A stretch of DNA of 64,000 bases from Agrobacterium vitis (GTDB lineage: Bacteria > Pseudomonadota > Alphaproteobacteria > Rhizobiales > Rhizobiaceae): the NCBI RefSeq assembly GCF_013426735.1, contig NZ_AP023272.1:1346501-1410500 (forward strand), written 5' to 3'. The notes beneath the pieces are model-generated. The model was not told the origin of the DNA. It did not search any database and saw only the letters and a list, made by a program, of their open reading frames with translations. Each line of letters begins with the position of its first letter. Position 1 is the first letter of the stretch. Shown piece after piece: positions 8,533 through 16,974 of this stretch. Position numbers and translations under genes: made by a program.

Positions 8533-9372
8533 ATGGTCCAATTCGTCACCATCACCGATCCGCAGGACCCACGCATCGCTGCCTTTAGCAATATCCGCGA
8601 GCGCGACCTGACGGGGCGTGAGGGCCGGTTCATTGCAGAAGGCACGGTGGTGCTGCGCATGTTGCTGGCGGCGCATTTGGCCGGGCGTGGCATTCGCGCT
8701 GAAGCGCTGCTGCTGTTGGAAAACCGGGTGGCGGGTCTCCAGCCGCTTCTTGACCAATGGCCGGACGATCTGCCGGTCTACGTGGCAAGCGCTGCCGTGC
8801 TGGATGCAATCGCTGGCTTTCACCTGCATCGTGGCGTGCTGGCGCTGGGCAGCCGGCTCACCGCGCCCGATGCCACGCAGCTGATTGCCAGCTTGCCGCA
8901 ACGCGCCCTGGTTCTGGTCGGCTGCGGCATTTCCAATCATGACAATGTCGGCGCGATGTTTCGCAATGCCACCGGCTTCTGTGCCGATGCGGTGCTGCTG
9001 GATGAGACCAGTTGCGACCCGCTGTATCGTAAGGCGCTGCGGGTTTCGGTCGGCTCGGTGCTGACCATGCCCTATGCGCGCGAACACAGCGCCCTTGCGC
9101 TGTTGTCGGCACTGGATGCGGCTGGCTTTCTGGTGGCGGCGCTGACGCCGTCAGGCACAACGGAGATCGGCGATATTGCCACCGGGCTTGGTAACCAGCA
9201 AAGGCTGGCGCTCGTGGTCGGCACAGAAGGCGAGGGCCTGCCCGCTGACGTGCTTGCCCGGTTCATGACCGTGCGGATCGCCCAGTCACCGCAACTCGAC
9301 AGCCTCAACCTCGGCACCGCCAGCGGCATCGCGCTGCACAGTGCGGCGCGGGCGCTGGCAAAATTGGGGTAG
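8533..9372 (+). CDS. TrmH/SpoU-family RNA 2'-O-methyltransferase
   Basis: A 279-residue SPOUT-class methyltransferase. The N-terminal part (about residues 1-110) is a substrate-binding domain. The C-terminal knot carries motif 1 (NHDNVGAMFRNA), motif 2 (VVGTEGEGLP) and motif 3 (LNLGTASGIALHSA). It should transfer a methyl group from S-adenosylmethionine to a ribose 2'-OH in rRNA or tRNA; the target nucleotide is unknown. It lies 12 bp after the small membrane protein gene. Only SpoU family membership is secure. Confidence 0.9.
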   Translation: MVQFVTITDPQDPRIAAFSNIRERDLTGREGRFIAEGTVVLRMLLAAHLAGRGIRAEALLLLENRVAGLQPLLDQWPDDLPVYVASAAVLDAIAGFHLHRGVLALGSRLTAPDATQLIASLPQRALVLVGCGISNHDNVGAMFRNATGFCADAVLLDETSCDPLYRKALRVSVGSVLTMPYAREHSALALLSALDAAGFLVAALTPSGTTEIGDIATGLGNQQRLALVVGTEGEGLPADVLARFMTVRIAQSPQLDSLNLGTASGIALHSAARALAKLG

Positions 9373-9429
9373 GGGCGTGGCGGTGGCCCCTCATCTGGCT
9401 GCCCCATCCTGTTCTGCGAGGCGATAGGC

Positions 9430-9738
9430 TCAATCGTTCAGAAGATCCGGTGCTACCGCCCTGATCCGGTCCAGCAGTGGTTGCGGCGCATCGGCGCTGG
9501 GGACAGGGTGTGCCAGCAGGGCCGGGATCGGCGATGGTTCGCCTTCCTTGCGGGCGGTGAACACGATCATCCCGGCGGCGATTTCGGCGATTTGCGCGCG
9601 CAGGGCCGAGTCTTCCTCGACACCATCGCCAGCAAGCAGCCGGGAATTGAGCGCTTCGCTGCGCTGGCGCAAGTCGTCGGCAAGCGTTTCGAGTGCTTCG
9701 GGCGTGGGGTGCTGCATGTTCAGCGGGCTTTCGCTCAT
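9430..9738 (-). CDS. Small hypothetical protein
   Basis: A 102-residue, mostly helical, acidic protein without signal peptide or recognised domain. The N-terminal half (LETLADDLRQRSEALNSRLL) could pack as a helical hairpin. It overlaps the 3' end of the coiled-coil membrane protein gene upstream by 4 bp (ATGA-type junction), so the two are almost certainly co-translated and may act together. Convergent with the TrmH-type gene. I do not recognise a family. Confidence 0.65.
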   Translation of the reverse strand: MSESPLNMQHPTPEALETLADDLRQRSEALNSRLLAGDGVEEDSALRAQIAEIAAGMIVFTARKEGEPSPIPALLAHPVPSADAPQPLLDRIRAVAPDLLND

Positions 9739-10457
9739 TTGGCGACCTGTTGCACAGGGGTTTCAGTCTTTTGCAGGCGTTCAAGCCGCTCCTCCAGCCT
9801 CAGCACCTTGTCTTCCTCCTGGAGAAGCCCTTGCTCTGCCTTCTGGGCGCGGCTGGCGGCGGCCTTGGCCTCGTCGCGCAATGTCTCGCGTTCGGTGCGC
9901 AAATCCTGGATGCGCAATTGCAGGTCTTCTGTCTGGTGCTTGTGGCTGGCGGTTTCCCGATTGCGGGCAGCCAGGTCCGCCTCCAGGCGGGTCAGCTTGA
10001 CGGTTAGCGCCTCGATGTCGAGATCGCGGCTGGCGACCATCGCTTCGTGGCGCTGTAGCGTGGCTTTCAGCTGTTCCATCTGAGCCTGGTTCTGGCGAAG
10101 TTCGACGCGCAATGCTCCTGCCTCATTGCTCATGGCGTGGATCTGCTCCTTCAGGGCATCTTCGGCTCCAAGCGCGCGGATCGCTTCCGCCTGGGCCTGA
10201 TCGGCGGCGGCCTTGACGGAGACGAAATACTCCCGCTCGCGGCGAAGGTCATAGGACAGTTTCGCATTTTCGGCGGCATAAACGGCGCGGACCATGTCCT
10301 TCTGGGCACGGACTTCTTCCGGGCCGAGAGGGGCGGTGGCCCGCAGACGCCGTTCGGTATAGGCAACGATGCGGCCATGGATGGCAGGGCTGATCAACGC
10401 CGCCAGAAGCGCTGCGGCGGCAAATCCCAATGCAAAGAGCAGGGCGTATTCGATCAC
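9735..10457 (-). CDS. Membrane-anchored coiled-coil protein
   Basis: The 240-residue protein has one N-terminal membrane segment (about residues 3-24) followed by a long heptad-rich coiled coil (about 60-235), rich in Glu, Arg, Ala and Leu. This is the shape of a cytoplasmic-facing or periplasmic scaffold. It is the first gene of a two-gene unit with the 102-residue protein at 9430. A function cannot be given; the composition could mimic RmuC- or SMC-like proteins, but no catalytic motif is present. Confidence 0.75.
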   Translation of the reverse strand: MIEYALLFALGFAAAALLAALISPAIHGRIVAYTERRLRATAPLGPEEVRAQKDMVRAVYAAENAKLSYDLRREREYFVSVKAAADQAQAEAIRALGAEDALKEQIHAMSNEAGALRVELRQNQAQMEQLKATLQRHEAMVASRDLDIEALTVKLTRLEADLAARNRETASHKHQTEDLQLRIQDLRTERETLRDEAKAAASRAQKAEQGLLQEEDKVLRLEERLERLQKTETPVQQVAK

Positions 10458-10620
10458 GGCGGTGCCATATCCGTTAGAGCGGTTCCCAAAGTGTCAGATG
10501 ACGGTCCAGATGCGCATTCTGTAAACCAAAACCCTATGCCATTCCATCTTAGCCTGTTCATGTTCGACAACAGCAGTTGCGGGCGATGGACCGACTTGAC
10601 ATCAACCAAGCCGGTGGAGG

Positions 10621-11208
10621 TCAGAAGGGGTTCCAGGTGGAGGATTGAGTCAGCTTCAGATAGCCGACATTGACGCCAAGCCTTGCGCCGACGCCGGTGC
10701 GGATCGGGACCAGAACCATATTGTTGTTCTTCAGCGCCGTCATGCCGACGCCGGCCACCACATAGGCCGAGCCGCTGACACCGCCAAACCGGCTGTAGAG
10801 GCTGCCGACGGCGGGCAGGTTATAGACCAGCATCATCGTGCGGCTGCCATTGCCACCGTAATCGATGCCGAGCGACGGCCCCTGCCAGAAGACGGGGTGC
10901 TGACCGGCATTCTTGGTATAGAGCGTGCCTTCGCCATAGGTGAGGCCAGCAATAAACGCGCCGGAGCCTTCCTGGCCAAGAATGTAGCCATTGGGTAGGC
11001 CATATTGCCCGAACGCCTTCTCGATCACCTTGGCCAGCGCGCCGCTGGTCGAGCCGAAGAAGGAGTGGCCAGCATCGACCACTTCCTGCATGGTATATTG
11101 ATCGCCCTGCGCCATTGCAGTCGCGGGCTGCGAAACAACACTTGCCGCAACCACGCCAGCCGTTACAATCCAGGTCCTGAACAGGTCCCGAATGATGGAA
11201 AAGCGCAT
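10621..11208 (-). CDS. eipA: EipA-like periplasmic DUF1134 protein
   Basis: A 195-residue exported protein: a signal peptide (about residues 1-34, ending ATAMA-Q) followed by the Gly-rich beta DUF1134 domain. In Brucella the DUF1134 protein EipA supports envelope integrity and is reported to be a direct CtrA target. I start at 11208, where GAGGAGG lies 6 nt upstream; the longer frame from 11307 lacks a signal-peptide start. A near-consensus CtrA box (11277-11291) lies ~70 bp upstream. Divergent from chpT, so both may share that site. Confidence 0.85.
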   Translation of the reverse strand: MRFSIIRDLFRTWIVTAGVVAASVVSQPATAMAQGDQYTMQEVVDAGHSFFGSTSGALAKVIEKAFGQYGLPNGYILGQEGSGAFIAGLTYGEGTLYTKNAGQHPVFWQGPSLGIDYGGNGSRTMMLVYNLPAVGSLYSRFGGVSGSAYVVAGVGMTALKNNNMVLVPIRTGVGARLGVNVGYLKLTQSSTWNPF

Positions 11209-11276
11209 CGCTTCCTCCTCGGATATGAATAGAATCGGCTCTGATGAGACCGGACTTCCATCTTGATGACTTCGTA

Positions 11277-11291
11277 TTAACAATGGGTTTA
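11277..11291. promoter_or_regulatory. Candidate CtrA box between eipA and chpT
   Basis: TTAA-CAATGGG-TTTA matches the CtrA consensus TTAA-N7-TTAA with one mismatch. It lies ~70 bp upstream of the eipA start and ~95 bp upstream of chpT, on divergent promoters. Direct control of eipA by CtrA is known in Brucella; here it is inferred. Confidence 0.5.
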
Positions 11292-11387
11292 CCAAATATG
11301 GTGTCATTATGGCGTCGACATCATGCGGCTTGATGGGGCAGCTATGCCTCTCAGCCGATAACAGACTTTGCCGTCGAGGAGAATTCG

Positions 11388-12038
11388 ATGCTCAAGAACG
11401 TGAACCTAACGCTGGCCGGACCCGATCTGGCAGCCCTGCTGTGCAGCCGCGTCTGCCATGATGTCATTTCGCCGGTTGGCGCCATCAATAACGGGCTGGA
11501 ACTGCTGGATGAAGGCGGGGCGGATGCCGATGCCATGGACCTCATTCGCACCAGCGCGCTGAATGCTTCGGTTCGGTTGAAATTTGCCCGACTGGCATTT
11601 GGGGCCTCGGGCTCGGTCGGTGCGTCGATCGATACCGGCGAGGCCGAGAAAGCCGTCAAGGATTTCGCTGCCGCCGAAAAGAAAACCGAAATTACCTGGA
11701 ACGGCCCGCGCGCCATTATCGCCAAGAACCGGGTCAAACTGCTGATGAACCTGATGCTGGTGGCCTACGGCGCCATTCCGCGCGGCGGCTCGCTGGATGT
11801 GACGCTGGAAAATCCGGAATATGACGCGAAATTTACCATCGTCGCCAAGGGCCGCATGCTGCGTGTGCCGCCGAAATTCGCCGAAATCTGCAATGGCCAG
11901 ATGGAAGAAGCTGTCGATGCCCACTCTATCCAGCCCTATTACACCGTGTTGCTGGCCGACGAATCATCGATGGAGCTGAAATACAGCATCGGCGAAGGCG
12001 AAATTACCTTCACCGCCGAATCAGTTGCGGCCGGCTGA
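11388..12038 (+). CDS. chpT: Histidine phosphotransferase ChpT
   Basis: A 216-residue protein that, in Caulobacter and relatives, takes phosphate from the kinase CckA and passes it to CtrA and CpdR. The histidine box CSRVCHDVISPVGAINNGLE holds the phospho-accepting His24, followed by a degenerate ATPase-like C-terminal domain that does not bind ATP. GAGGAG lies upstream of the ATG at 11388. Being near the ctrA, sciP and receiver genes fits its place in the CtrA pathway. Divergent from eipA. Confidence 0.93.
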   Translation: MLKNVNLTLAGPDLAALLCSRVCHDVISPVGAINNGLELLDEGGADADAMDLIRTSALNASVRLKFARLAFGASGSVGASIDTGEAEKAVKDFAAAEKKTEITWNGPRAIIAKNRVKLLMNLMLVAYGAIPRGGSLDVTLENPEYDAKFTIVAKGRMLRVPPKFAEICNGQMEEAVDAHSIQPYYTVLLADESSMELKYSIGEGEITFTAESVAAG

Positions 12039-12324
12039 TCACGCATAAAGATGCTCGACGGCGCCCGGTGTCTCATGCTTCGGGCACCGCTTTCCGTTCC
12101 CACCAGAGACGGGTAATGTTTCCTTAGTATTCTGGATTTACCATAAAGATAGCGCAGATATCTCAAATCCATTGAGGGTTTGAAATATGGGCAGAGTCAG
12201 ACCGCGGGCTGCGGCGACAATGGGTAAAGACGCGGTGCACGGGGCGCGCCGCTTGCTCTTTTGGAAAATTGCTTAATCTTTTTGATGTTTAAGCAAGGTC
12301 CATGGGCATCGAAAGGGGATCGGC
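12039..12324. other. Intergenic region chpT to receiver gene
   Basis: About 286 bp without a gene. It contains the CTCAA/TTGAA palindrome (12158-12188) and the AT-rich upstream region of the receiver gene. A poly-T-containing stretch near 12260-12295 has no clear stem. Confidence 0.5.
12158..12188. repeat. CTCAA/TTGAG-type palindrome, copy A
   Basis: The arms ATATCTCAAA and TTTGAAATAT are complementary with one mismatch. Similar palindromes occur at 15028-15067 and 19902-19938. All three are intergenic. Confidence 0.5.
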
Positions 12325-12684
12325 ATGAAGAACCTGATCATTGCTGACTCGTCAGATATCGTTCGTAAGGTTGGCCGTAAAATTCTGTCCGAACTGGGTT
12401 TTGGAGTGACGGAAGCATCCACGGCGCGCGAGGCGATGCTGGCTTGTGAAGCACAATTACCGCATGTGATCATCGTTGATTCGGGTCTGGAAGGCGCGCT
12501 TGGACTGATCACCAATATCCGGGCCATGCCGGAGGGCAAAACGGTGCGGATCTTCTATTGCGTCATCGAAGCCGACCTGAAACACATGATGCAAGGCAAA
12601 CGGGCCGGAGCCAGCGACTTCCTGCTGAAGCCCTTCGACCGGAAAACACTGACCGAAGTGTTCAGTGACCGCGAAGCCGCCTGA
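12325..12684 (+). CDS. Single-domain response regulator (atypical receiver)
   Basis: A 119-residue stand-alone receiver domain. Phospho-acceptor Asp52 (IIVDSG) and Lys102 (LLKPF) are present. The acidic pocket near residue 8 is reduced (ADSSD). The conserved Thr/Ser after strand 4 is replaced by a stretch reading IFYCVIEA. This suggests altered phosphorylation or switching. It sits between chpT and ctrA, like the small receivers in other rhizobial CtrA loci, and may be a phosphate sink or adaptor; it is not obviously CpdR or DivK. It ends at the bidirectional terminator near 12808. Confidence 0.8.
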   Translation: MKNLIIADSSDIVRKVGRKILSELGFGVTEASTAREAMLACEAQLPHVIIVDSGLEGALGLITNIRAMPEGKTVRIFYCVIEADLKHMMQGKRAGASDFLLKPFDRKTLTEVFSDREAA

Positions 12685-12807
12685 TCCCGAATCATTCCAG
12701 ACAGGGCGGATTTATCCGAAAATCGGTTGTTAACGTTCGGTCCGATTCTCTCAATGCATGGTCTGTCCCCGTTGTCGCGGGTCACAGCAATCCATTTTCT
12801 TCAACGC

Positions 12808-12838
12808 AAAAAAGTCCCGGCAATGCAGGGACTTTTTT
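12808..12838. terminator. Bidirectional rho-independent terminator
   Basis: AAAAAAGTCCC and GGGACTTTTTT are perfect reverse complements around a 9-nt loop, giving a T-run on either strand. It separates the receiver gene (plus) from ctrA (minus). A second short hairpin, GAGATC-ATAC-GATCTC, follows at 12839-12854. Confidence 0.9.
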
Positions 12839-12928
12839 GAGATCATACGATCTCGCGCGGGAGTGGCACTGGTGGGGATTTACGGCGAGGCGTTACGAAT
12901 AACGCCCCGTTGTAACGACAAACCGGTG

Positions 12929-13630
12929 TCAGGCCGTTTCCATATATTCGGCACTGTCGGGTTCGCGCAGCACATAGCCACGGCCCCAGACGGTTTCGAT
13001 ATAGTTTGCACCACCGGCGGCATTGGCCAGCTTCTTGCGAAGCTTGCAGATGAACACGTCGATGATTTTCAGTTCCGGCTCGTCCATGCCACCGTAGAGA
13101 TGGTTAAGGAACATTTCCTTGGTCAGCGTGGTACCCTTGCGGAGCGAAAGCAGCTCCAGCATCTGGTATTCCTTGCCGGTCAGGTGAACGCGCTGGCCAC
13201 CAACTTCGACGGTTTTGGCGTCGAGATTGACGATCAGTTCGCCGGTGATGATGATCGACTGGGCATGGCCCTTGGAACGACGAACGATCGCATGGATGCG
13301 GGCAACAAGCTCGTCCTTGTGGAACGGCTTTGTCATGTAATCGTCAGCGCCGAAGCCGAGACCGCGAACCTTGTCCTCGATGCCGGCCATGCCGGACAGG
13401 ATGAGGATAGGTGTCTTGACCTTGGACAGGCGAAGCGTTCTCAAAACCTCGTAACCCGACATGTCGGGAAGATTGAGGTCCAGCAGGATGATGTCGTAGT
13501 CGTATAGTTTCCCGAGGTCGACGCCTTCCTCACCGAGATCGGTGGTGTAGACGTTAAAACTTTCGGACTTGAGCATCAGTTCGATGCTCTGCGCTGTGGC
13601 GCTGTCGTCTTCGATGAGTAGAACCCGCAT
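12929..13630 (-). CDS. ctrA: Cell-cycle master response regulator CtrA
   Basis: A 233-residue OmpR-family regulator: receiver domain (1-120) with acidic Asp8-Asp9, phospho-acceptor Asp51 and Lys in MTKPF, then a winged-helix DNA-binding domain ending in the typical [15 protein letters not shown]. In alphaproteobacteria CtrA~P binds TTAA-N7-TTAA sites and controls division, flagella and Min genes. I start at 13630, where AAGGGGATAATT precedes the ATG. The upstream region holds a GANTC cluster and a TTAACCAT half-site, suggesting CcrM methylation and autoregulation. Confidence 0.97.
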   Translation of the reverse strand: MRVLLIEDDSATAQSIELMLKSESFNVYTTDLGEEGVDLGKLYDYDIILLDLNLPDMSGYEVLRTLRLSKVKTPILILSGMAGIEDKVRGLGFGADDYMTKPFHKDELVARIHAIVRRSKGHAQSIIITGELIVNLDAKTVEVGGQRVHLTGKEYQMLELLSLRKGTTLTKEMFLNHLYGGMDEPELKIIDVFICKLRKKLANAAGGANYIETVWGRGYVLREPDSAEYMETA

Positions 13631-14075
13631 AATTATCCCCTTTACCGCCGCCGAAAGGTCTGAATGGCCCACTACGCGATACGGATCCAGTCGTTGCCTG
13701 ATTTGAAGGCTGCCACCAAATGGTTAACAAATTCTGATTCACTCTGGCAAGGTGTAACGAATTTATTAAGCATAATGCCTAGCCTCCTGATTCATATGTC
13801 ATTTTCTCATCGCCACAGATGAATCGAAAAGGGAAGAAAACCCCTTAAGCGATTCAATTGACTCATCATTGTCATTGTCCTGCATTTTGGACCCGGGCAT
13901 TTACCGACCTTTAAAAGATCTCCCTTATCATTAACGATGCCCGTAAACGAAAGGTTACCAAAGGTAGTTTTTTGTTAACGCCGTGAGATTTTTTCGCGGT
14001 GATTCGTTTAAATGTCAGCGGGCGATGTCAAAACAGAGTGACGGCGGGATGTCTCGCATCACGGGAGTATTGCGT
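13631..14075. promoter_or_regulatory. ctrA/fliJ divergent regulatory region
   Basis: About 445 bp without a gene. It carries GANTC sites at 13736, 13789, 13821, 13851, 13860 and 14001, six where about one is expected by chance. A CtrA half-site (TTAACCAT on the minus strand) lies at 13720-13727. In Caulobacter, GANTC methylation tunes ctrA transcription; here this is inferred from site density. Confidence 0.65.
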
Positions 14076-14426
14076 ATGAAGTCGCGTGACAGCCTAGTTC
14101 GCCTGAAGGCATTTCAGGTTGCCGAGAAGCGTCGGCAGCTGCAACAATTGCAGTTAATGATGTCTGAATTTGAACGTATGGCCAAGGAACTGGAGAATCA
14201 GATTTCTCTGGAAGAAAAAAAGGCGGGCATCACGGATGCTTCGCATTTCGCCTATCCGACTTTTGCAAAGGCCGCCCGCCAGCGTGCCGATAACCTGCAG
14301 GATTCGATTCGCGAGCTGAAGGTTCAGCAAGATGCCGCGGAACTGTCACTGGAACTGGCCGAGGCTGAACATGCCAAGGCAGCTGCGTTGGAAGAGCGCG
14401 ACAGCCAGCAGCGGGCTCGCGCTTAA
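14076..14426 (+). CDS. fliJ: FliJ-like flagellar export chaperone
   Basis: A 116-residue, highly helical coiled-coil protein (SRDSLVRLKAFQVAEKRRQL at the start). This is the FliJ pattern: a small coiled coil that links the export ATPase FliI to the flagellar export gate. I start at 14076, where GGGAG lies 8 nt before the ATG; the frame from 13983 is longer but unsupported. It is divergent from ctrA, a common arrangement in rhizobia, and is followed by a terminator at 14500. Coiled-coil similarity is weak evidence, hence moderate confidence. Confidence 0.7.
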   Translation: MKSRDSLVRLKAFQVAEKRRQLQQLQLMMSEFERMAKELENQISLEEKKAGITDASHFAYPTFAKAARQRADNLQDSIRELKVQQDAAELSLELAEAEHAKAAALEERDSQQRARA

Positions 14427-14499
14427 CGGCGAAGATCCTGATCGTAGATGACAAAGGCAGGCAGGGAATGGGACCTGCTCGATGATGGTTTCATTGCCT

Positions 14500-14529
14500 G
14501 GCCGTTCACATGGAATGGAACGGCCTTTT
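14500..14529 (+). terminator. Rho-independent terminator after fliJ
   Basis: GGCCGTTC (14500-14507) pairs with GAACGGCC (14518-14525) and is followed by TTTTC. It lies ~75 bp after the fliJ stop. Confidence 0.85.
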
Positions 14530-15027
14530 CATCCGCGACCATATGATATTTATTTTTTCAGCTATTTGCCCGATTAAGGATGCCCACGGCGGCATCATGT
14601 AAAAAAACCTTCGCTCGCCCGCTGCGATAATCAGCGTTTTGCATCGGAGTTCCCCCACACGGTCCACGGTTCGGTCCAATATCCGGACCGATCCCCTATG
14701 AAGCCGACATCTGTGATAGGTGAGGGGAAAGCAGCTTCCCTTGGAAACCATTCACATCCCAACGTCCTGTGGTGACTGGGAAGGCGTCTGGGTTAACTGA
14801 AGGCTGAAAAAAGCTTAAGGGATTTGCCTGGGGCACATTCGGCGGAGTGGAAATCGAAAAATCAAATCTCTCACGATAATCGGCCGGCCGTAATGCCGGT
14901 CGGTTGCCTGGTGTTGTCACGGAGGCGTAACACGTCCGGTCGCAGAGGCACTTTGCCAGGATATACGCTGTAGCCCCGCTGGCGCATTACTCAAATCGAT
15001 CTTGAAAATGGCTGATCGTAGGGCTTT

Positions 15028-15067
15028 GCAAATATCTCAAATACCCTGAGGCATCTGAGATATTTGC
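15028..15067. repeat. CTCAA/TTGAG-type palindrome, copy B
   Basis: GCAAATATCTCA and TGAGATATTTGC are perfect 12-bp complements. Between them lies a nested CTCAA-TACC-CTGAG. It lies ~110 bp downstream of the sciP stop and may act as a terminator or a protein-binding site. Confidence 0.6.
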
Positions 15068-15178
15068 AATTCCTTCAAGGCAGGATCTGGCAAGGCGGCA
15101 TCTGGCGAGGCGAGGTGTGGTCGACCTCTTCGAGCCTTCGTCTTCAGGCCCGGCCCCAATCCCAGTCCCCGTCTGGTT

Positions 15179-15454
15179 TTAATGACGGTATTGCTGGATA
15201 CGGGTCGTTCTGAGGCCCTGCAAGCCATGGTCGTTGATGGAGGCCTGCCATGACAGGAATTCCTCCACGGTCAGCGTATAGCGCTCACACGCTTCTTCAA
15301 GGCTCAACAGGCCGCCGCGCACGGCAGCCACAACCTCTGCCTTGCGGCGGATGACCCAGCGACGGGTATTTGCTGGCGGCAGGTCGGCAATTGTCAACGG
15401 ACTGCCGTCAGGGCCGATAACATATTTAACTCGCGGGCGTATCGTTTCGGTCAT
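15179..15454 (-). CDS. sciP: SciP-type CtrA inhibitor (DUF1153)
   Basis: A 91-residue protein matching SciP closely: KYVIGPDGSPLTIADLP, RWVIRRKAEVVAAVRGGL and the helix-turn-helix LLSLEEACERYTLTVEEFL. In Caulobacter SciP binds CtrA in G1 and blocks its activation of target genes. AGAGAG lies upstream of the ATG at 15454. A one-mismatch CtrA box lies at 15509-15523, fitting the known CtrA control of sciP. Its distance from ctrA (1.5 kb) keeps regulator and inhibitor in one locus. Confidence 0.92.
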   Translation of the reverse strand: MTETIRPRVKYVIGPDGSPLTIADLPPANTRRWVIRRKAEVVAAVRGGLLSLEEACERYTLTVEEFLSWQASINDHGLQGLRTTRIQQYRH

Positions 15455-16005
15455 TGGACTCTCTAATACAAACTCAAGACCACAGACCTGAAATCTAACG
15501 CCGCACCTTTAAAAATTACCTAAGCATCGGGTAACAATTTGATAAGAATTTTAGGGACTTGGCCAAGGCTGCTGATGTCACGTAGAAACGGCGTTTTCGG
15601 ATGAAGACGACCCTTTGACAAGCCGCGTGCAAGTGTGAAGGCATCAATTCTATGTATATATGGGGATTGCCGCAAAATTTATTGCCGTTAAACTGTCAGT
15701 CGATATCTCTTTTTACTCAAGAAAATTTGTGTAAATTTTGATTTCGATGAAATTCTTCGGTTTGGATTTAATGATTCGTGATCATTCATTCGTTCGGACT
15801 TGACGGGGTTTGGATTTCAGTTGGTCATCGTACGAATCAGTGGCATCAAGAGAGCGCTTGGACGGACTAAAGTGCTGGGTAGGACGCCGTGACCTTGCGT
15901 TTTTTCGAGACAAATTTGTCGAATGTGGAAAGAATTTGCAGTTCCTCTCACCGCAGGCAGTGATTTTGCCGGATCATTTTGGCCAGATCAGGTGAGATCC
16001 TTCTC
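15455..16005. other. AT-rich gene-free region upstream of sciP
   Basis: About 550 bp, markedly AT-rich, especially 15640-15800, with no credible gene. A small frame at 15810-15995 lacks a ribosome-binding site. The region holds the sciP promoter and the 3' flank of the sugar transferase gene. Confidence 0.5.
15509..15523. promoter_or_regulatory. Candidate CtrA box upstream of sciP
   Basis: TTAA-AAATTAC-CTAA has one mismatch to TTAA-N7-TTAA and lies ~55-70 bp upstream of the sciP start. The surrounding AT-rich DNA raises the chance of a fortuitous match. Confidence 0.35.
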
Positions 16006-16686
16006 TTAAAAGCCTTTGCCGCAAGTCAGTTCGGAATGGATGGTGCCGAGAATGATCTTGATATCGAGCCAGAACGAAAAATTATCCACATAATACAGAT
16101 CGGCGGCGATCCGGGCGCGGGCTTTGGCGGCGGAACCGGTTGGTCCACGCAGGCCACGCATCTGGGCAAGGCCGGTCAGACCCGGCTTGACCTGATGACG
16201 GTGATGATAGTCGGTAACCAGATCCTCGTAGGGCATGCCGGCGGCCAACATGCCGATCGCGTGGCAGCGTGGCCCGACCAGCGACATGTCGCCCTTCAAC
16301 ACATTCAGTAATTGTGGAAGTTCGTCGATATTGGTGCGTCGCAGGACCGCACCGACGACAGTGATACGGGGGTCGTTTTCGGTGGTTTGCCGCACGCCGC
16401 TATCGTCACATTCCGCGGCATACATGGTGCGGAATTTGTAGATGCGGATTTTTTGCTGGTTGCGGCCCCAACGGATCTGCCGAAACAGGACCGGGCCGGG
16501 GGAGGTGAGCTTGATCAGCGCGGCGACCGACAGCAGAAACGGCAGCAAGACCGTCAATGCGCTAATCGAGATCAGGATATCGAGGCTTCGTTTTGCAATC
16601 AGATGAATCCGATGTCTTGAAATACGTGTCCGTCGTCGGTTAATGCGACGTGCCTGAAGGCCTTGCTGTGCATGCGGTACACCCAT
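16006..16686 (-). CDS. Polyisoprenyl-phosphate sugar transferase (ExoY/PssA type)
   Basis: A 226-residue bacterial sugar transferase that would load the first sugar-phosphate onto undecaprenyl phosphate for exopolysaccharide synthesis. It has one membrane segment (about residues 38-58), then [27 protein letters not shown] and KPGLTGLAQ motifs of the catalytic domain. GGAGG lies upstream of the ATG at 16686, slightly far (about 12 nt). The nearest co-directional genes (DUF2793, cysQ, cysC) may belong to the same surface-polysaccharide context, but the 288-bp gap before it suggests its own promoter. Confidence 0.88.
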   Translation of the reverse strand: MGVPHAQQGLQARRINRRRTRISRHRIHLIAKRSLDILISISALTVLLPFLLSVAALIKLTSPGPVLFRQIRWGRNQQKIRIYKFRTMYAAECDDSGVRQTTENDPRITVVGAVLRRTNIDELPQLLNVLKGDMSLVGPRCHAIGMLAAGMPYEDLVTDYHHRHQVKPGLTGLAQMRGLRGPTGSAAKARARIAADLYYVDNFSFWLDIKIILGTIHSELTCGKGF

Positions 16687-16974
16687 TCCAGCCTCGTCCC
16701 TCCTGGAGCAGCCGAGCCGATTATACCGGTGTTAGCTACTCCAGATTCTTGGTTGCGTGCAGATGCGAGCCGAGTGTATTTCCTCTGCTTCCGCACCGCC
16801 ATTTGTTCCCGACTAAAGTTCTTGTGGCTTATGTAGTCCCAAATAGGGCGCTCGTCATGAACAAACTTAATGAATGGTTAACCTTCTGAAGAAAATGTTT
16901 CTTCTTGGGTCTATTTTCTCAAATCGGAACATTGTTGCCATTTTGCTACGCCGTCTTGACGACGATAGTGTGCA

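Larger units (their letters stand above)
14427..15178. other. 752-bp gene-free region between fliJ and sciP
   Basis: It holds the fliJ terminator (14500-14529) and palindrome copy B (15028-15067). A partial motif of the same kind (ACTCAAATCGATCTTGA) lies near 14987-15003. A GC-rich stem (GGCCGGCCG...GCCGGTCG) near 14880-14905 is visible. No credible open frame; a small RNA is possible but not shown. Confidence 0.5.
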
